Source: Loktanella fryxellensis
GTDB taxonomy: Bacteria > Pseudomonadota > Alphaproteobacteria > Rhodobacterales > Rhodobacteraceae
Length of the DNA: 64,000 nt
Reading direction: 5' to 3'
NCBI RefSeq assembly: GCF_900110065.1
Contig: NZ_FOCI01000007.1
Location: 98,742-162,741, forward strand
This document shows positions 52,347 to 61,439 of this stretch, piece by piece. Each line of letters opens with the position of its first letter. Position 1 is the first letter of the stretch. The notes beneath the pieces are model-generated. The model was given only the letters and a program-made list of their open reading frames with translations, searched no databases and had not been told where the DNA came from. The position numbers and the translations under genes were made by a program.

Positions 52347-53603
52347 TCAGGCGCGCAGGGCGGACCCGTCGCTTGCGGTGATGGTCGCGGTGACGATCCG
52401 GCTTTCGGGCTGGTCCGTCGCGAAGTGCACTTCGGCGAATTGCGCGGTGCGGCCCATGCGGGGCGATTCCATCAGGATCTGGTGGGTCACGCCGATCTGG
52501 GCCGTCAGATGCGCCTGCACGGCGGCATCGCCAGCGGTACGCAGGCGGGCGGCGCGGTCGCGGATCGCAGGGCCACGGACCTGCGGCATCCGGGCTGCGG
52601 GCGTGCCGGGACGCGGCGAGTAGGGAAAGACATGCAGCCATGTCAGGTGGCAGTCCGCGACAAGCGCCATGGAGTTGGCAAAGGCCGCTTCGGTTTCCGT
52701 CGGGAAGCCCGCGATGATGTCGGCGCCGAAGGTCATGTCGTGGCGCAGCTTGCGGGCGGCCTCCGTGAAGGCGATGGCGTCGTCGCGCAGGTGACGGCGC
52801 TTCATCCGCTTGAGGATCAGGTCGTCACCGTGCTGCAACGACAGGTGGAGATGCGGCATCAGGCGCGGTTCCGTGGCGATGGCCTGCATCAGGGCGTCAT
52901 CCACCTCGATGCTGTCGATCGAGGAGATGCGCAGACGCGGCAGGTCCGGGACGAGGCGCAGGATGCGCAGCACCAGATCCCCCAGACGCGGCGCGGACGG
53001 CAGGTCGGCGCCCCAGGAGGTGAGGTCCACCCCGGTCAGCACGATTTCCTGAAAGCCACGATCCACAAGACGCTTGATCTGATCGACTACGACACCGGCG
53101 GGGACGGACCGGGAATTGCCGCGCCCGAAGGGGATGATGCAGAAGGTGCAGCGGTGGTCGCAGCCGTTCTGCACCTGCACATAGGCGCGGCTGCGGGTGC
53201 CGAAGCCGTCGATCAGGTGGCCCGCCGTGTCCCGCACGCTCATGATGTCGTCGACCTGCACGGGTTCCGTCGTGCCGGTGAAGTCCGGGGCAAGGGCGGC
53301 CCATGTGGCAGGGTTCATCTTTTCGGTGTTGCCGATGACCAGATCGACTTCCGCCATTGCGGCGAAGGTGGCGGGTTCGGTCTGGGCGGCGCAGCCGGTG
53401 ACGATCAGGCGGGCATCCGGGTGTGCGCGACGCAGCTTTCGGATGTCCTGACGGGCCTTGCGCACCGCCTCTGCCGTCACGGCGCAGGTGTTCACGACGA
53501 CGGCGTTCTGCACGCCGGCGGCCTGTGAAAGTTCGGTCATGGCCGCAACTTCGTAGGCGTTCAGACGGCAGCCGTGGTTGGAGAATATGGGCGCGTCAGC
53601 CAT
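52347..53603 (-). CDS. mtaB: tRNA t6A37 methylthiotransferase
   Basis: MtaB adds a methylthio group to t6A37 of ANN-reading tRNAs. The 418-residue radical-SAM enzyme has the N-terminal UPF0004 domain (SNHGCRLNAYE, VVNTCAVT, VTGCAAQT: three Cys for the auxiliary cluster). The SAM cluster is in CDHRCTFCIIPFGRG, and a TRAM-like end follows. ATG 53603 overlaps the end of dapF by 8 bases; an ATG at 53624 is possible. Confidence 0.94.
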   Translation of the reverse strand: MADAPIFSNHGCRLNAYEVAAMTELSQAAGVQNAVVVNTCAVTAEAVRKARQDIRKLRRAHPDARLIVTGCAAQTEPATFAAMAEVDLVIGNTEKMNPATWAALAPDFTGTTEPVQVDDIMSVRDTAGHLIDGFGTRSRAYVQVQNGCDHRCTFCIIPFGRGNSRSVPAGVVVDQIKRLVDRGFQEIVLTGVDLTSWGADLPSAPRLGDLVLRILRLVPDLPRLRISSIDSIEVDDALMQAIATEPRLMPHLHLSLQHGDDLILKRMKRRHLRDDAIAFTEAARKLRHDMTFGADIIAGFPTETEAAFANSMALVADCHLTWLHVFPYSPRPGTPAARMPQVRGPAIRDRAARLRTAGDAAVQAHLTAQIGVTHQILMESPRMGRTAQFAEVHFATDQPESRIVTATITASDGSALRA

Positions 53604-54405
53604 GCCAGACCCCGTCGAACACATGCGCCGTGGGGCCGGTCATCCAGACGCCGTCACAGCGCCAGTCCACCCGGAGGGTGCCACCGTCGAGGTCGATGCG
53701 GACGGCCCGCCCGGTCAGCCCGCGACGCACGGCCGCGACAGCGACCGCGCAGGACGAAGAGCCTGAGGCGAGCGTGACGCCCGCGCCGCGCTCCCACACG
53801 CGCATGCGCAGATGGTTGGCTGCGACGACCTGCACGAACTGCACGTTGGTGCGCTGCGGGAACAGGGGGTCATGCTCGATCACCGGCCCCTGCTGCGCCA
53901 GATCGACAGCGGCCACGTCCGTGACGAAGACCGTGCAGTGCGGATTGCCCATGCCCGTCGCCACCGGATCGCCGGGCAAGGGCAGGTGCAGCGTGTCCAT
54001 CGCGCGGGCCAGCGGCACGTCGGCCCAGTCGAGCAGTGGCTGGCCCATGTTCACCGCCGTCAGACCGTTGCCCGCATCGCGGGCCAGCAGGGTGCCGCGG
54101 TCGGTGGTGATCGTCAGTGCATCGACACCGCGACGACCCATCTCCCACGCGGCGATGCAGCGGGTGGCGTTGCCGCAGGCGGCGGACGTGGTGCCGTCGC
54201 TGTTCCAGAACGTCAGATGCAGGTCGCCGGTGGCGCTGGCGGTGATCTGGGCCAGCTGGTCGTAACCCACGCCCCGGTGTCGGTCGGCCATCGCCATGAC
54301 CACGTCGCCTGCGACGGTTTGACCATTGCGGGAATCGATCACGACGAAATCGTTGCCGAGGCCGTGCATCTTCATGAACGGTATGGAGTGTGGGTTGTCC
54401 TGCAT
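53596..54405 (-). CDS. dapF: diaminopimelate epimerase
   Basis: DapF converts LL- to meso-diaminopimelate for lysine and peptidoglycan. The 269-residue protein has FMKMHGLGNDFVVID and the two catalytic Cys in SAACGNATRC and LASGSSSCAVAV, where the second motif usually reads GSGTxAC. GNPHCTVFV lies between. ATG 54405 gives the normal N-terminus. It is co-transcribed with mtaB (8-base overlap). Confidence 0.95.
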   Translation of the reverse strand: MQDNPHSIPFMKMHGLGNDFVVIDSRNGQTVAGDVVMAMADRHRGVGYDQLAQITASATGDLHLTFWNSDGTTSAACGNATRCIAAWEMGRRGVDALTITTDRGTLLARDAGNGLTAVNMGQPLLDWADVPLARAMDTLHLPLPGDPVATGMGNPHCTVFVTDVAAVDLAQQGPVIEHDPLFPQRTNVQFVQVVAANHLRMRVWERGAGVTLASGSSSCAVAVAAVRRGLTGRAVRIDLDGGTLRVDWRCDGVWMTGPTAHVFDGVWHG

Positions 54406-54503
54406 GGGCGCCCTATAGGCCTTCGCGCGAACTTTATCCAGAGTGGGTGGCACTAGGGGGTTGACCCTGCCCGTCCCCTCGCCTAATTCGCCCCTCAAGG
54501 CGT

Positions 54504-54579
54504 GGGCCGGTAGCTCAGTTGGTAGAGCAACTGACTTTTAATCAGTAGGTCTCGGGTTCGGATCCCGACCGGCTCACCA
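54504..54579 (+). tRNA. tRNA-Lys (TTT)
   Basis: A full cloverleaf of 76 bases including encoded CCA. Acceptor GGGCCGG pairs with CCGGCTC; the anticodon loop is CTTTTAA with anticodon TTT; the T-arm is CGGGTTCGGATCCCG. It stands 100 bp before pheT. Confidence 0.97.
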
Positions 54580-54679
54580 CTTCCCCTATCTCCCTCAGAT
54601 GCACGACCACCACCGCTTTCCCCTGCGGGATCGTTGCGCTAAGACGCTGGCCAAACCGGATCTGGCAAAGGCGCACGCG

Positions 54680-57076
54680 ATGAAATTCACCCTGTCATGG
54701 CTGAAGACCCACCTCGACACCACCGCGAGCGTGGCCGAGATCGCCGACGCGCTGACCGATCTGGGGCTGGAGGTCGAGGGGATCGCGGACCCCGCGGAGG
54801 CGCTGCGTCCCTTCACCATCGGATATGTCGAAAGCGCCGAGAAGCATCCCGACGCGGACAAGCTGCGCGTGTGTCAGGTGCGCATGGCGGACGGCGTGCG
54901 CCAGATCATCTGCGGTGCGCCCAACGCACGCGCTGGCATCACCGTCGTCGTGGCCAGCCCCGGCGTCTATGTCCCCGGCATCGACACCACCATCGGTGTG
55001 GGCAAGATCCGCGGCATCGAATCGCACGGCATGATGGCGTCCGAGCGCGAGCTGGAGCTGTCGGAGGAACACGACGGCATCATCGAACTACCCGGCGGCG
55101 AGGTGGGCACGAGCTTTGCCGACTGGCTGGCAACGAATGACCCCGCCCGCGTCGATCCGGTGATCGAGATCGCCATCACCCCCAACCGCGCCGACGCGCT
55201 GGGCGTGCGCGGCGTGGCGCGCGATCTGGCGGCACGGGGACTTGGCACGCTGAGGCCGTTGGCCGCGCCCGTGGTGACGGGTCATGGCGCGTCCAGCGTG
55301 GGCCTGACCATTGCCGACGACACCCACGACGGCTGCCCCGTGTTTTGCCTGCGTCTGATCCGGGGGGTGACCAACGGCCCCAGCCCTGATTGGCTGCAGA
55401 CGCGGCTGCGGGCCATCGGGCTGCGCCCGATCTCGTTCCTCGTCGACGTGACGAATTTCTATACCTACGACCTGAACAGGCCGCTGCACGTCTTCGACGC
55501 GGACAAGCTGCAGGGCGATCTGCGCGTGCACCGCGCCGCTGGCGGCGAAGTCGTGCAGGCGCTGGACGACCGCAGCTATACCCTGTCGGCGGGGCAGATC
55601 GCGATTTCGGACGATGCAGGCGTGCAAAGCATCGCCGGTATCATGGGCGGGGCCGCAACGGGTTGCACGCCGGACACGGTGAACGTGCTGGTGGAAAGCG
55701 CCGTCTGGGACCCGGTGCAGACTGCCTACACGGGGCGCGCGCTGAAGATCAACTCGGATGCCCGCTACCGGTTCGAGAGGGGGATCGACCCCACCTTCAC
55801 GGCAGAGGGTCTGGATCATGCGGTGGCGCTGATCCAGTCGGTCGCGGGTGGCGTCGCGTCCGGGATGGTGCAGGCGGGGCAGTTACCGGACACGGACCGC
55901 GCCTATCGCCTCGACACCGACCGGGTCATCAGCCTTGTGGGCATGGACATCCCGGCCGAGACGCAGCGCGCGACGCTGACGGCGCTGGGTTTCAGGCTGG
56001 ACGGCGACATGGCGCATGTGCCCGGCTGGCGCGGCGATGTGCAGGGCGAGGCGGATCTGGTCGAGGAGGTGGCGCGCATCGCGTCGCTGACGAAGCTGGT
56101 GGGCAGGCCGATGCCGCGCATGACCACCGGCGTGCCGAAGCCCGTGCTGACGCCGGCACAGGTGCGTGCCACGGCGGCGCGGCGGTCGGCGGCATCGCTG
56201 GGCTACAACGAATGCGTGACCTACAGCTTTATCGATCAGGCGGCGGCGGACTTGTTCGGCGGCGGCACGGACGCCACGCGGCTGGAAAACCCGATCTCGA
56301 TGGACATGTCGCACCTGCGCCCGTCGCTGTTGCCCGGCCTGTTGCAGGCGGCGGCGCGCAATCAGGCGCGGGGCCATGCGGATGTGGCCCTGTTCGAGGT
56401 GGGCGACATCTTTGACGGCGGCGAGCCGGGTCAGCAGCGGCCCTGCGTGACGGGGATCCTGACCGGACGCACCGGGCCGCGCGACGTGCATGGCACGCAG
56501 CGTGCCGTGGATGTGTTCGACGCCAAGGCGGATGCCGAGGCGATCCTGACGGCCATGGGCGCCCCCGGCAAGGTGCAGATCCAGCGCGGCGACGCAGGCT
56601 GGTGGCATCCGGGGCGTCACGGGCGCATCTGTCTGGGGCCCAAGGTGGTGATGGGCGTCTTCGGAGAGGTGCATCCCCGCATCCTGAAGGCCCTCGACGT
56701 GAAGGGACCGGTCGTGGCCTATACGCTCTTCCCGGATGCCATTCCGCAGCCGCGCAACCGCACGACGACGCGGCCCGCGCTGGCCGTGACCGATCTGCAG
56801 GCGGTGGAGCGTGATTTCGCCTTCGTCGTGGATGCCGACGTCGCGGCGCTGACGCTGGTGAACGCGGCAGCAGGCGCTGACAAGGCGCTGATCGCCGACG
56901 TCCGGGTGTTTGACCAGTTCATCGGCGGGTCGCTGGGCGAGGGCAAGAAGTCACTCGCGCTGACGGTCCGGCTGCAGCCGACGACGACCACGCTGACCGA
57001 TGCCGAGATCGAGAAGGTCGGCCAGCAGATCGTGGCGAAGGTCGAACAGGCGACGGGGGGCATTCTGCGGCGCTGA
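54680..57076 (+). CDS. pheT: phenylalanine-tRNA ligase beta subunit
   Basis: PheT, with PheS, charges tRNA-Phe; the beta subunit edits mischarged tyrosine. The 798-residue protein has [16 protein letters not shown], the EMAP-like tRNA-binding domain ([12 protein letters not shown]), the B3/4 editing domain ([19 protein letters not shown]), and the B5 domain. The core ([18 protein letters not shown]) and C-terminal FDX-ACB ([13 protein letters not shown]) follow. ATG 54680 matches relatives. pheS is not adjacent, which is unusual in bacteria at large. Confidence 0.96.
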   Translation: MKFTLSWLKTHLDTTASVAEIADALTDLGLEVEGIADPAEALRPFTIGYVESAEKHPDADKLRVCQVRMADGVRQIICGAPNARAGITVVVASPGVYVPGIDTTIGVGKIRGIESHGMMASERELELSEEHDGIIELPGGEVGTSFADWLATNDPARVDPVIEIAITPNRADALGVRGVARDLAARGLGTLRPLAAPVVTGHGASSVGLTIADDTHDGCPVFCLRLIRGVTNGPSPDWLQTRLRAIGLRPISFLVDVTNFYTYDLNRPLHVFDADKLQGDLRVHRAAGGEVVQALDDRSYTLSAGQIAISDDAGVQSIAGIMGGAATGCTPDTVNVLVESAVWDPVQTAYTGRALKINSDARYRFERGIDPTFTAEGLDHAVALIQSVAGGVASGMVQAGQLPDTDRAYRLDTDRVISLVGMDIPAETQRATLTALGFRLDGDMAHVPGWRGDVQGEADLVEEVARIASLTKLVGRPMPRMTTGVPKPVLTPAQVRATAARRSAASLGYNECVTYSFIDQAAADLFGGGTDATRLENPISMDMSHLRPSLLPGLLQAAARNQARGHADVALFEVGDIFDGGEPGQQRPCVTGILTGRTGPRDVHGTQRAVDVFDAKADAEAILTAMGAPGKVQIQRGDAGWWHPGRHGRICLGPKVVMGVFGEVHPRILKALDVKGPVVAYTLFPDAIPQPRNRTTTRPALAVTDLQAVERDFAFVVDADVAALTLVNAAAGADKALIADVRVFDQFIGGSLGEGKKSLALTVRLQPTTTTLTDAEIEKVGQQIVAKVEQATGGILRR

Positions 57077-57189
57077 ACCGGGCCGGACATGACGCAACCG
57101 TCTTTATTCTTCACTTTTATGGACTTTTCGGTCACAAGTTAGCGAGTTCAACACGCCGACAATGTCAGGTGCAGGGTAAGGCGGAACGG

Positions 57190-57618
57190 ATGATAAACGA
57201 ATTCAAAGACTTCATTGCCAAGGGCAATGTCATGGACCTTGCGGTCGGCATCATCATCGGTGCCGCCTTCACCGCCATCGTGTCGTCGCTGGTGGGTGAC
57301 CTGATCAACCCGATCATCGGTCTGATCATCGGCGGGGTGGATTTCAGCAACATGTATGTGGTGCTGTCCGGCGAGGTTCCGGCCAATGCCGGCCTGCAGG
57401 TGGCGCGTGACGCCGGAGCCGCCGTGTTCGCCTATGGTGCGTTCGTGACGGCCTGCATCAACTTCCTCATCATCGCCTTCGTGGTGTTCCTGCTGGTGAA
57501 GATGGTGAACAAGATCAAAGCGTCGGCCCGCAAGCCCGACGACGTGGCACCGGACGTCCACACGGGTCCGTCCGAACTGGACGTGCTGATCGAGATCCGC
57601 GACCAGCTGCGCCGTTAA
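57190..57618 (+). CDS. mscL: large-conductance mechanosensitive channel
   Basis: MscL opens under membrane tension to release solutes on hypo-osmotic shock. The 142-residue protein has the N-terminal amphipathic helix [22 protein letters not shown]1 with [22 protein letters not shown] (gate), and TM2 with [22 protein letters not shown] cytoplasmic helix [11 protein letters not shown] ends it. GGAACGG precedes ATG 57190. A strong terminator follows. Confidence 0.95.
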   Translation: MINEFKDFIAKGNVMDLAVGIIIGAAFTAIVSSLVGDLINPIIGLIIGGVDFSNMYVVLSGEVPANAGLQVARDAGAAVFAYGAFVTACINFLIIAFVVFLLVKMVNKIKASARKPDDVAPDVHTGPSELDVLIEIRDQLRR

Positions 57619-57640
57619 TCCGACGCCTGAGAGCGACATG

Positions 57641-57670
57641 AAAAAGGCCCGCCAATTGACGGGCCTTTTT
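57641..57670. terminator. bidirectional intrinsic terminator after mscL
   Basis: AAAAAGGCCCG-N8-CGGGCCTTTTT, an 11-bp stem with A/T tracts on both sides. It also closes the small minus-strand gene at 57683-57838. Confidence 0.92.
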
Positions 57671-57682
57671 CATGTCTGTGTC

Positions 57683-57838
57683 TCAGGGGCGGCGGGTGTC
57701 GCCCGTGCCGTCAGTGCGATACCGCACCGGTTGTCCGTGCGGTCTGTCACCGGACAGCCCCTTGCGGGTCAGCACGGTGATCAAGAGTGCAGCGAGACCC
57801 ACTGCAGCCATGCTCGCCAAGAAGATGTCCAACGTCAT
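57683..57838 (-). CDS. small membrane protein, 51 residues, possible stress gene
   Basis: A short frame reads MTLDIFLASMAAVGLAALLI, one hydrophobic segment, then a charged tail TRKGLSGDRPHGQPVRYR. No family is recognised. It has no strong ribosome site but lies 28 bp behind a GGAAC-N17-TGTT motif like the EcfG promoters. It ends just before a bidirectional terminator, so it has the signals of a separate gene. It sits downstream of the stress sensor kinase on the same strand. Confidence 0.5.
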   Translation of the reverse strand: MTLDIFLASMAAVGLAALLITVLTRKGLSGDRPHGQPVRYRTDGTGDTRRP

Positions 57839-57865
57839 CGTTTTATCCGTCCAAGTTGGAAATCC

Positions 57866-57891
57866 AACAATCTCGTGGCGTGTTTGGTTCC
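57866..57891 (-). promoter_or_regulatory. possible EcfG-type promoter of the small membrane protein
   Basis: On the minus strand GGAAC-N17-TGTT, one base from the EcfG consensus, ends 28 bp before the small gene's start codon. Confidence 0.45.
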
Positions 57892-57953
57892 GGTGACGCG
57901 GCGATCGGTTCCGGCACGTCCGAAACAGTGGCGAAAGTGTCGCAGGCCCCCGA

Positions 57954-59696
57954 TCAGTAATCGAGCGCGTCTGGCACGCCTTCGGTGATCGGAAACTTCA
58001 GACTGACGGTATGCGCACCGTCCTGATCCAACGTTTCCAACGTCCCGCCCAACTGCATCGCAAAGGCCCGGATCAACTGCGTGCCGACCCCGGCACGGGA
58101 TTTCGGATTCGCTGGATCGTGGATCGCGCCACTGCGGCAGCGCAGCAATGCCGTCCCCGGTGCGACGATCCGCAAGCTGATGTGCGGGAACGGTGCCGGA
58201 TGCCTTGCCCGCGACATCGCCTGAACGGCATTCGTGCTGACCTCTCCGATGAGCAGGGACAGGGGAACGGCCTGATCCGGCACGAGGCTGAAGTGGTCTA
58301 CATCCAGCTTGTGGCCGGCACCGGGATGAAGATCCTGCAACAGACCGAATACCCCGGCGCAGATATCCGCCATGAGCGGTGCCGCATCGACGCGCGACAG
58401 GTCCTTGGACTGGTAGATGAACCGGTGCACGGTCGCGAGGCCCAGCACACGGTCCTGCAGACGGCGCAGGGCCCGGCGACTTTCGTCGGACGAGGCCGTG
58501 CGGATCTGCATGTTCATGATGGAGGAGATCATCTGTAGGTTGTTCTTGACCCTGTGATGGACCTCTTTCAGCAGCACGTTCTTTTCGCGCAGGCTGTTTT
58601 CCATCCGCGCCTCGTCGTCGATCAGGTCATAGGCCATGTCCACGAAAGTCTGTTCCAGATCATAAAGCTCCTGCGGCAGAAGCTCGCTGGTCCTGGACTG
58701 TGGCAGGGCACGGTCGGAGGCGAAACGCTGCATCCGCTCGCGCAGTTCCTGCACCGGACCGACGACCAGACGATGCACCGCGAAATAGGCCACCAAAAGG
58801 CTCGCGAACCACATCAGCGCCGGCAAAAAGAACGACGGCAAAGCGATGGCATTGCTCGCGAGGAAGCCTTCGCGCGGCGCCCAGCTGGTCATCGCATAGG
58901 CCAGACCGGGCACCAGCGTCATGATGACGTTGACACGGCGCGCCCCGTCGCCGTTGCGGCCCATGACGGTAACCGGCTCTCCGTCGCGCTGCTGCGTCGC
59001 TGCGTTCACCAGAGCGGTCTGGTCAGTGGCGATCACCTCGCCTTGCTGGGAAATGATCTGTCCGTCGGTGTTGAAGACAAGCAGCGACAGGGGCGGCGAG
59101 GTACTGTTCAGATCCGCGGTCCCGACCAGACGTTCGGTCGACAGGGCGACGATGATCTGTCCAAGGACGGTGTCGCCCTCGGTCAGCGGTCGCGTCAGGA
59201 TGATGCTGTCGGGATCGGTGACCGCGCCATCCGCCGCTATCTGCGGCACGAAGGATGGCATGGGATTTTGCGTGATGTCGGCAATGCGGTCTGCGGGCCC
59301 CAACGTCAGCGGCGCGAGCGCCGAAGAGCAAAAAATCCGACCATCGGCCTGCAGGAAACCGGTGAAGGTTATGTTCGGATCGGCGTTCCGGTAGGCGCGG
59401 AAATAGGCGCTGCACGTCTCCGGGTCGGAGGCCGTCATCTGATAATTGACGGCAAGGCCGTCCGCCACGCCGATGGCCTGCTGGACAACGTCGCGTTCAC
59501 CCGAAATCGCGAGTTCCGACAGCGCCACCAGCGACAGCGACGTGCGGGCACGCAGCGTCTCGTCCAGACTTTCGGTCTGCCAGATCGCCAGCAGACCGAT
59601 CGGCAACAGCGCAAGCGACAGGAACGCCACCACGCGAAACGGCAAGCTCTGGAGGAGCGGCCAGCGCTCGCCCTGATGTTCTGCCGTGCCGGGCAT
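57954..59696 (-). CDS. membrane sensor histidine kinase, HisKA_2 type (PhyK-like)
   Basis: This 580-residue kinase has a membrane helix at about 22-38, a periplasmic sensing region of about 240 residues and a second helix at about 288-308. A HAMP-like linker (VVGPVQELRERM) follows, then the HisKA_2 box EVHHRVKNNLQMISSIMNMQ with phospho-His about 381, and an ATPase domain (LLIGEVSTNAVQAM). It is the third gene of nepR-ecfG-kinase, with start and ecfG stop sharing one base (TGATG). In this position such kinases phosphorylate PhyR. The sensed signal is unknown. Confidence 0.88.
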   Translation of the reverse strand: MPGTAEHQGERWPLLQSLPFRVVAFLSLALLPIGLLAIWQTESLDETLRARTSLSLVALSELAISGERDVVQQAIGVADGLAVNYQMTASDPETCSAYFRAYRNADPNITFTGFLQADGRIFCSSALAPLTLGPADRIADITQNPMPSFVPQIAADGAVTDPDSIILTRPLTEGDTVLGQIIVALSTERLVGTADLNSTSPPLSLLVFNTDGQIISQQGEVIATDQTALVNAATQQRDGEPVTVMGRNGDGARRVNVIMTLVPGLAYAMTSWAPREGFLASNAIALPSFFLPALMWFASLLVAYFAVHRLVVGPVQELRERMQRFASDRALPQSRTSELLPQELYDLEQTFVDMAYDLIDDEARMENSLREKNVLLKEVHHRVKNNLQMISSIMNMQIRTASSDESRRALRRLQDRVLGLATVHRFIYQSKDLSRVDAAPLMADICAGVFGLLQDLHPGAGHKLDVDHFSLVPDQAVPLSLLIGEVSTNAVQAMSRARHPAPFPHISLRIVAPGTALLRCRSGAIHDPANPKSRAGVGTQLIRAFAMQLGGTLETLDQDGAHTVSLKFPITEGVPDALDY

Positions 59697-60250
59697 CAGA
59701 ATGCAGAGTTACCGTTGTTCGCCACGACGGCGACCGTGACCTTGTCGGTCAGCTCGACCGGACCGTCCGCATCCAGATGCATCAGCTCTGCCAGCCGCTT
59801 GCGTCCCCGGTTCGCACGGCTCTTGATCGTGCCGACCGCGACGTTGCACATCTCTGCCGCCTCTTCATAGGAGAAGCCGGAGGCCCCGACGAGGATCAGC
59901 GTTTCACGCTGTTCGTCGGGCAGCTTGGCGAATGCGGTGCGAAAGTCGGTCATCTGCAGGTGACCGTCGTGGGCGGGCTTCTCAGCCATGTTCTCGGTAA
60001 AGATGCCGTCCACGTCCGCCACTTCGCGCTTAGCCTTGCGACGGCTGGAATAGAACGTGTTGCGTAGAATGGTGAACAGCCATGCGCGCATGTTCGTGCC
60101 GGGCTCGAACTTTTCGATATTGGTCCAGGCCTTGACGACAGTATCCTGCACCATGTCGTCGGCGGTGGACCCGTTCCGCGTCAATGAGATGGCAAAGGCC
60201 CGTAGCGCCGGCAGGTGATTGACGAGTTCGTCGCGAGGATCGGCGATCAT
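59696..60250 (-). CDS. ecfG: general stress sigma factor EcfG
   Basis: This 184-residue ECF sigma factor of the EcfG (ECF15) group directs RNA polymerase to GGAAC-N16/17-CGTT promoters. Region 2 reads LVNHLPALRAFAISLTRNGSTADDMVQDTVVKAW, then FEPGTNMRAWLFTILRNTFYSSRRK. Region 4 reads LPDEQRETLILVGASGFSYEEAAEMCNVAVGTIKSRANRGRKRL. It overlaps nepR by four bases. NepR holds it inactive until PhyR-P removes NepR. Confidence 0.94.
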   Translation of the reverse strand: MIADPRDELVNHLPALRAFAISLTRNGSTADDMVQDTVVKAWTNIEKFEPGTNMRAWLFTILRNTFYSSRRKAKREVADVDGIFTENMAEKPAHDGHLQMTDFRTAFAKLPDEQRETLILVGASGFSYEEAAEMCNVAVGTIKSRANRGRKRLAELMHLDADGPVELTDKVTVAVVANNGNSAF

Positions 60251-60408
60251 GATTTCTGGTCCAGTCCCGACTGGTCCTGAGCCTTGAGCTTGTCCAGTAG
60301 CTCCTTCAGCCGGTCAGGTAGATCTGCCTGCTCCTGCTCGCGGAAGACACGTTTCAGATTGGCGTCGATCTGCTGACGCGCCTTCTCGCTTGGTAAGTCG
60401 TTGGACAT
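60247..60408 (-). CDS. nepR: anti-sigma factor NepR
   Basis: This 53-residue protein is of usual NepR length. The conserved helix reads ARQQIDANLKRVFREQEQADLPDRLKELLDKL, whose IxxxLKxxFxxxxxxxLPDRLxxLL pattern is the family signature. ATG 60408 is chosen; the frame is open upstream through the divergent promoter region. It overlaps ecfG by four bases and is transcribed with it, so EcfG makes its own inhibitor. Confidence 0.93.
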   Translation of the reverse strand: MSNDLPSEKARQQIDANLKRVFREQEQADLPDRLKELLDKLKAQDQSGLDQKS

Positions 60409-60448
60409 TCGCCCGCCTGTCGTTGTCTGGATTATGCGCCTTGGCTTC

Positions 60449-60474
60449 GGAACCCAAACGCAGTGATGCGCGTT
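60449..60474 (+). promoter_or_regulatory. EcfG promoter of phyR
   Basis: GGAAC at 60449-60453, N17, CGTT at 60471-60474, ending 37 bp before phyR ATG. It matches the EcfG consensus in both elements and overlaps the opposing nepR promoter. Confidence 0.85.
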
Positions 60475-60481
60475 CGGTTCC
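60457..60481 (-). promoter_or_regulatory. EcfG promoter of nepR-ecfG-kinase
   Basis: On the minus strand GGAAC (60481-60477), N16, CGTT (60460-60457), ending 48 bp before nepR. Exact match to the EcfG consensus, and face-to-face with the phyR promoter over 18 shared bases. Confidence 0.85.
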
Positions 60482-60511
60482 CAAGATAGGGACAGACAGG
60501 AAGAAAAGACT

Positions 60512-61327
60512 ATGTCAAACGGCACGGCTCAGCCGGATATCACCACTGCGATCGGCACCTACCTGCCCTATCTGCGACGCTACGCCCGCGCCATCACCGG
60601 CACCCAGTCCAGTGGCGACGCCTATGCCATCGCCACGCTGGAAGCGATCTTGGAAGACCGTAGCATCTTCGACACGCAGATCTCTCCGAAATCCGCGTTG
60701 TTCAAGACGCTCCACATGATGTGGGTCAGTACCGACATGAGCGGACCGAACGAACCGGCCCCCGGTCTGGAGGGAGCGGCCCAGCGCCATCTGGCCAAGC
60801 TGACCACCAACACCCGTGAAGCACTGTTGCTGCACACGATCGAAGAGTTCAGCCACGCCGAGATCGCCGACATCATGTCGATCGACGAATCCGAGGTCGT
60901 GCACCTGATCGACGTGGCCCACCGCGAGATGGCCGACAGCGTATCCGGCCGCATCCTGATCATCGAGGACGAGGCGATCATCGCCATGGACCTCGAATCC
61001 CTCGTGTCCGACATGGGGCACAAGGTGACGGGCATCGCGCGGACCCATGCCGGGGCCATCACGCTGGGTCAGTCTGAACGACCCGACCTGATCCTTGCCG
61101 ATATCCAGCTGGCCGACAACTCGTCTGGCATCGACGCGGTGAATGAACTGCTGTCGGAATTCGGCGATATGCCTGTGATCTTCATCACGGCCTTCCCCGA
61201 ACGCCTGCTGACCGGGGACAAGCCCGAACCGGCGTTCCTGATCTCCAAGCCTTATACCGAGGATCAGGTGCGGTCTGCCGTTGCACAGGCGATGTTCTTT
61301 TCCTCGACAGAGACGCTGAACGTCTGA
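60512..61327 (+). CDS. phyR: general stress response regulator PhyR
   Basis: PhyR is the anti-anti-sigma factor of the alphaproteobacterial general stress response. Residues 1-140 imitate an EcfG-type sigma factor (YLPYLRRYARAITGTQSSGD, EEFSHAEIADIMSIDESEV). Residues 147-265 are a receiver with acidic E152/D153, phospho-acceptor D197 in LILADIQLAD, Thr226 in FITAF and Lys246 in ISKPYT. When phosphorylated the sigma-like domain binds NepR and frees EcfG. It is divergent from nepR-ecfG-kinase. Confidence 0.96.
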   Translation: MSNGTAQPDITTAIGTYLPYLRRYARAITGTQSSGDAYAIATLEAILEDRSIFDTQISPKSALFKTLHMMWVSTDMSGPNEPAPGLEGAAQRHLAKLTTNTREALLLHTIEEFSHAEIADIMSIDESEVVHLIDVAHREMADSVSGRILIIEDEAIIAMDLESLVSDMGHKVTGIARTHAGAITLGQSERPDLILADIQLADNSSGIDAVNELLSEFGDMPVIFITAFPERLLTGDKPEPAFLISKPYTEDQVRSAVAQAMFFSSTETLNV

Positions 61328-61331
61328 ACCC

Positions 61332-61363
61332 GATGCGGGGCGGCCGATCCGCCGCCCCGCATC
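61332..61363 (+). terminator. GC hairpin after phyR
   Basis: GATGCGGGGCGGC-N6-GCCGCCCCGCATC, a perfect 13-bp stem four bases after the phyR stop. It has no T-tract, so it may terminate weakly or protect the mRNA end. Confidence 0.65.
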
Positions 61364-61439
61364 CGCCGTCATCATGCGTGTCGCTGCCCGACATGCGTCG
61401 TGGGCCATTTCGATCCGAACACGACCTGTAGGGATGATG

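Noticed and set aside
57908..57912. Second GGAAC (minus strand) upstream of the small membrane gene
   Set aside because: No CGTT or TGTT at 16-17 bases; the downstream copy at 57887-57891 fits better.
58554..59870. Long open frame (438 codons) on the plus strand
   Set aside because: It lies opposite the sensor kinase and the start of ecfG, is rich in Arg, His and Gln as expected of GC-rich antisense frames, and shows no motif.
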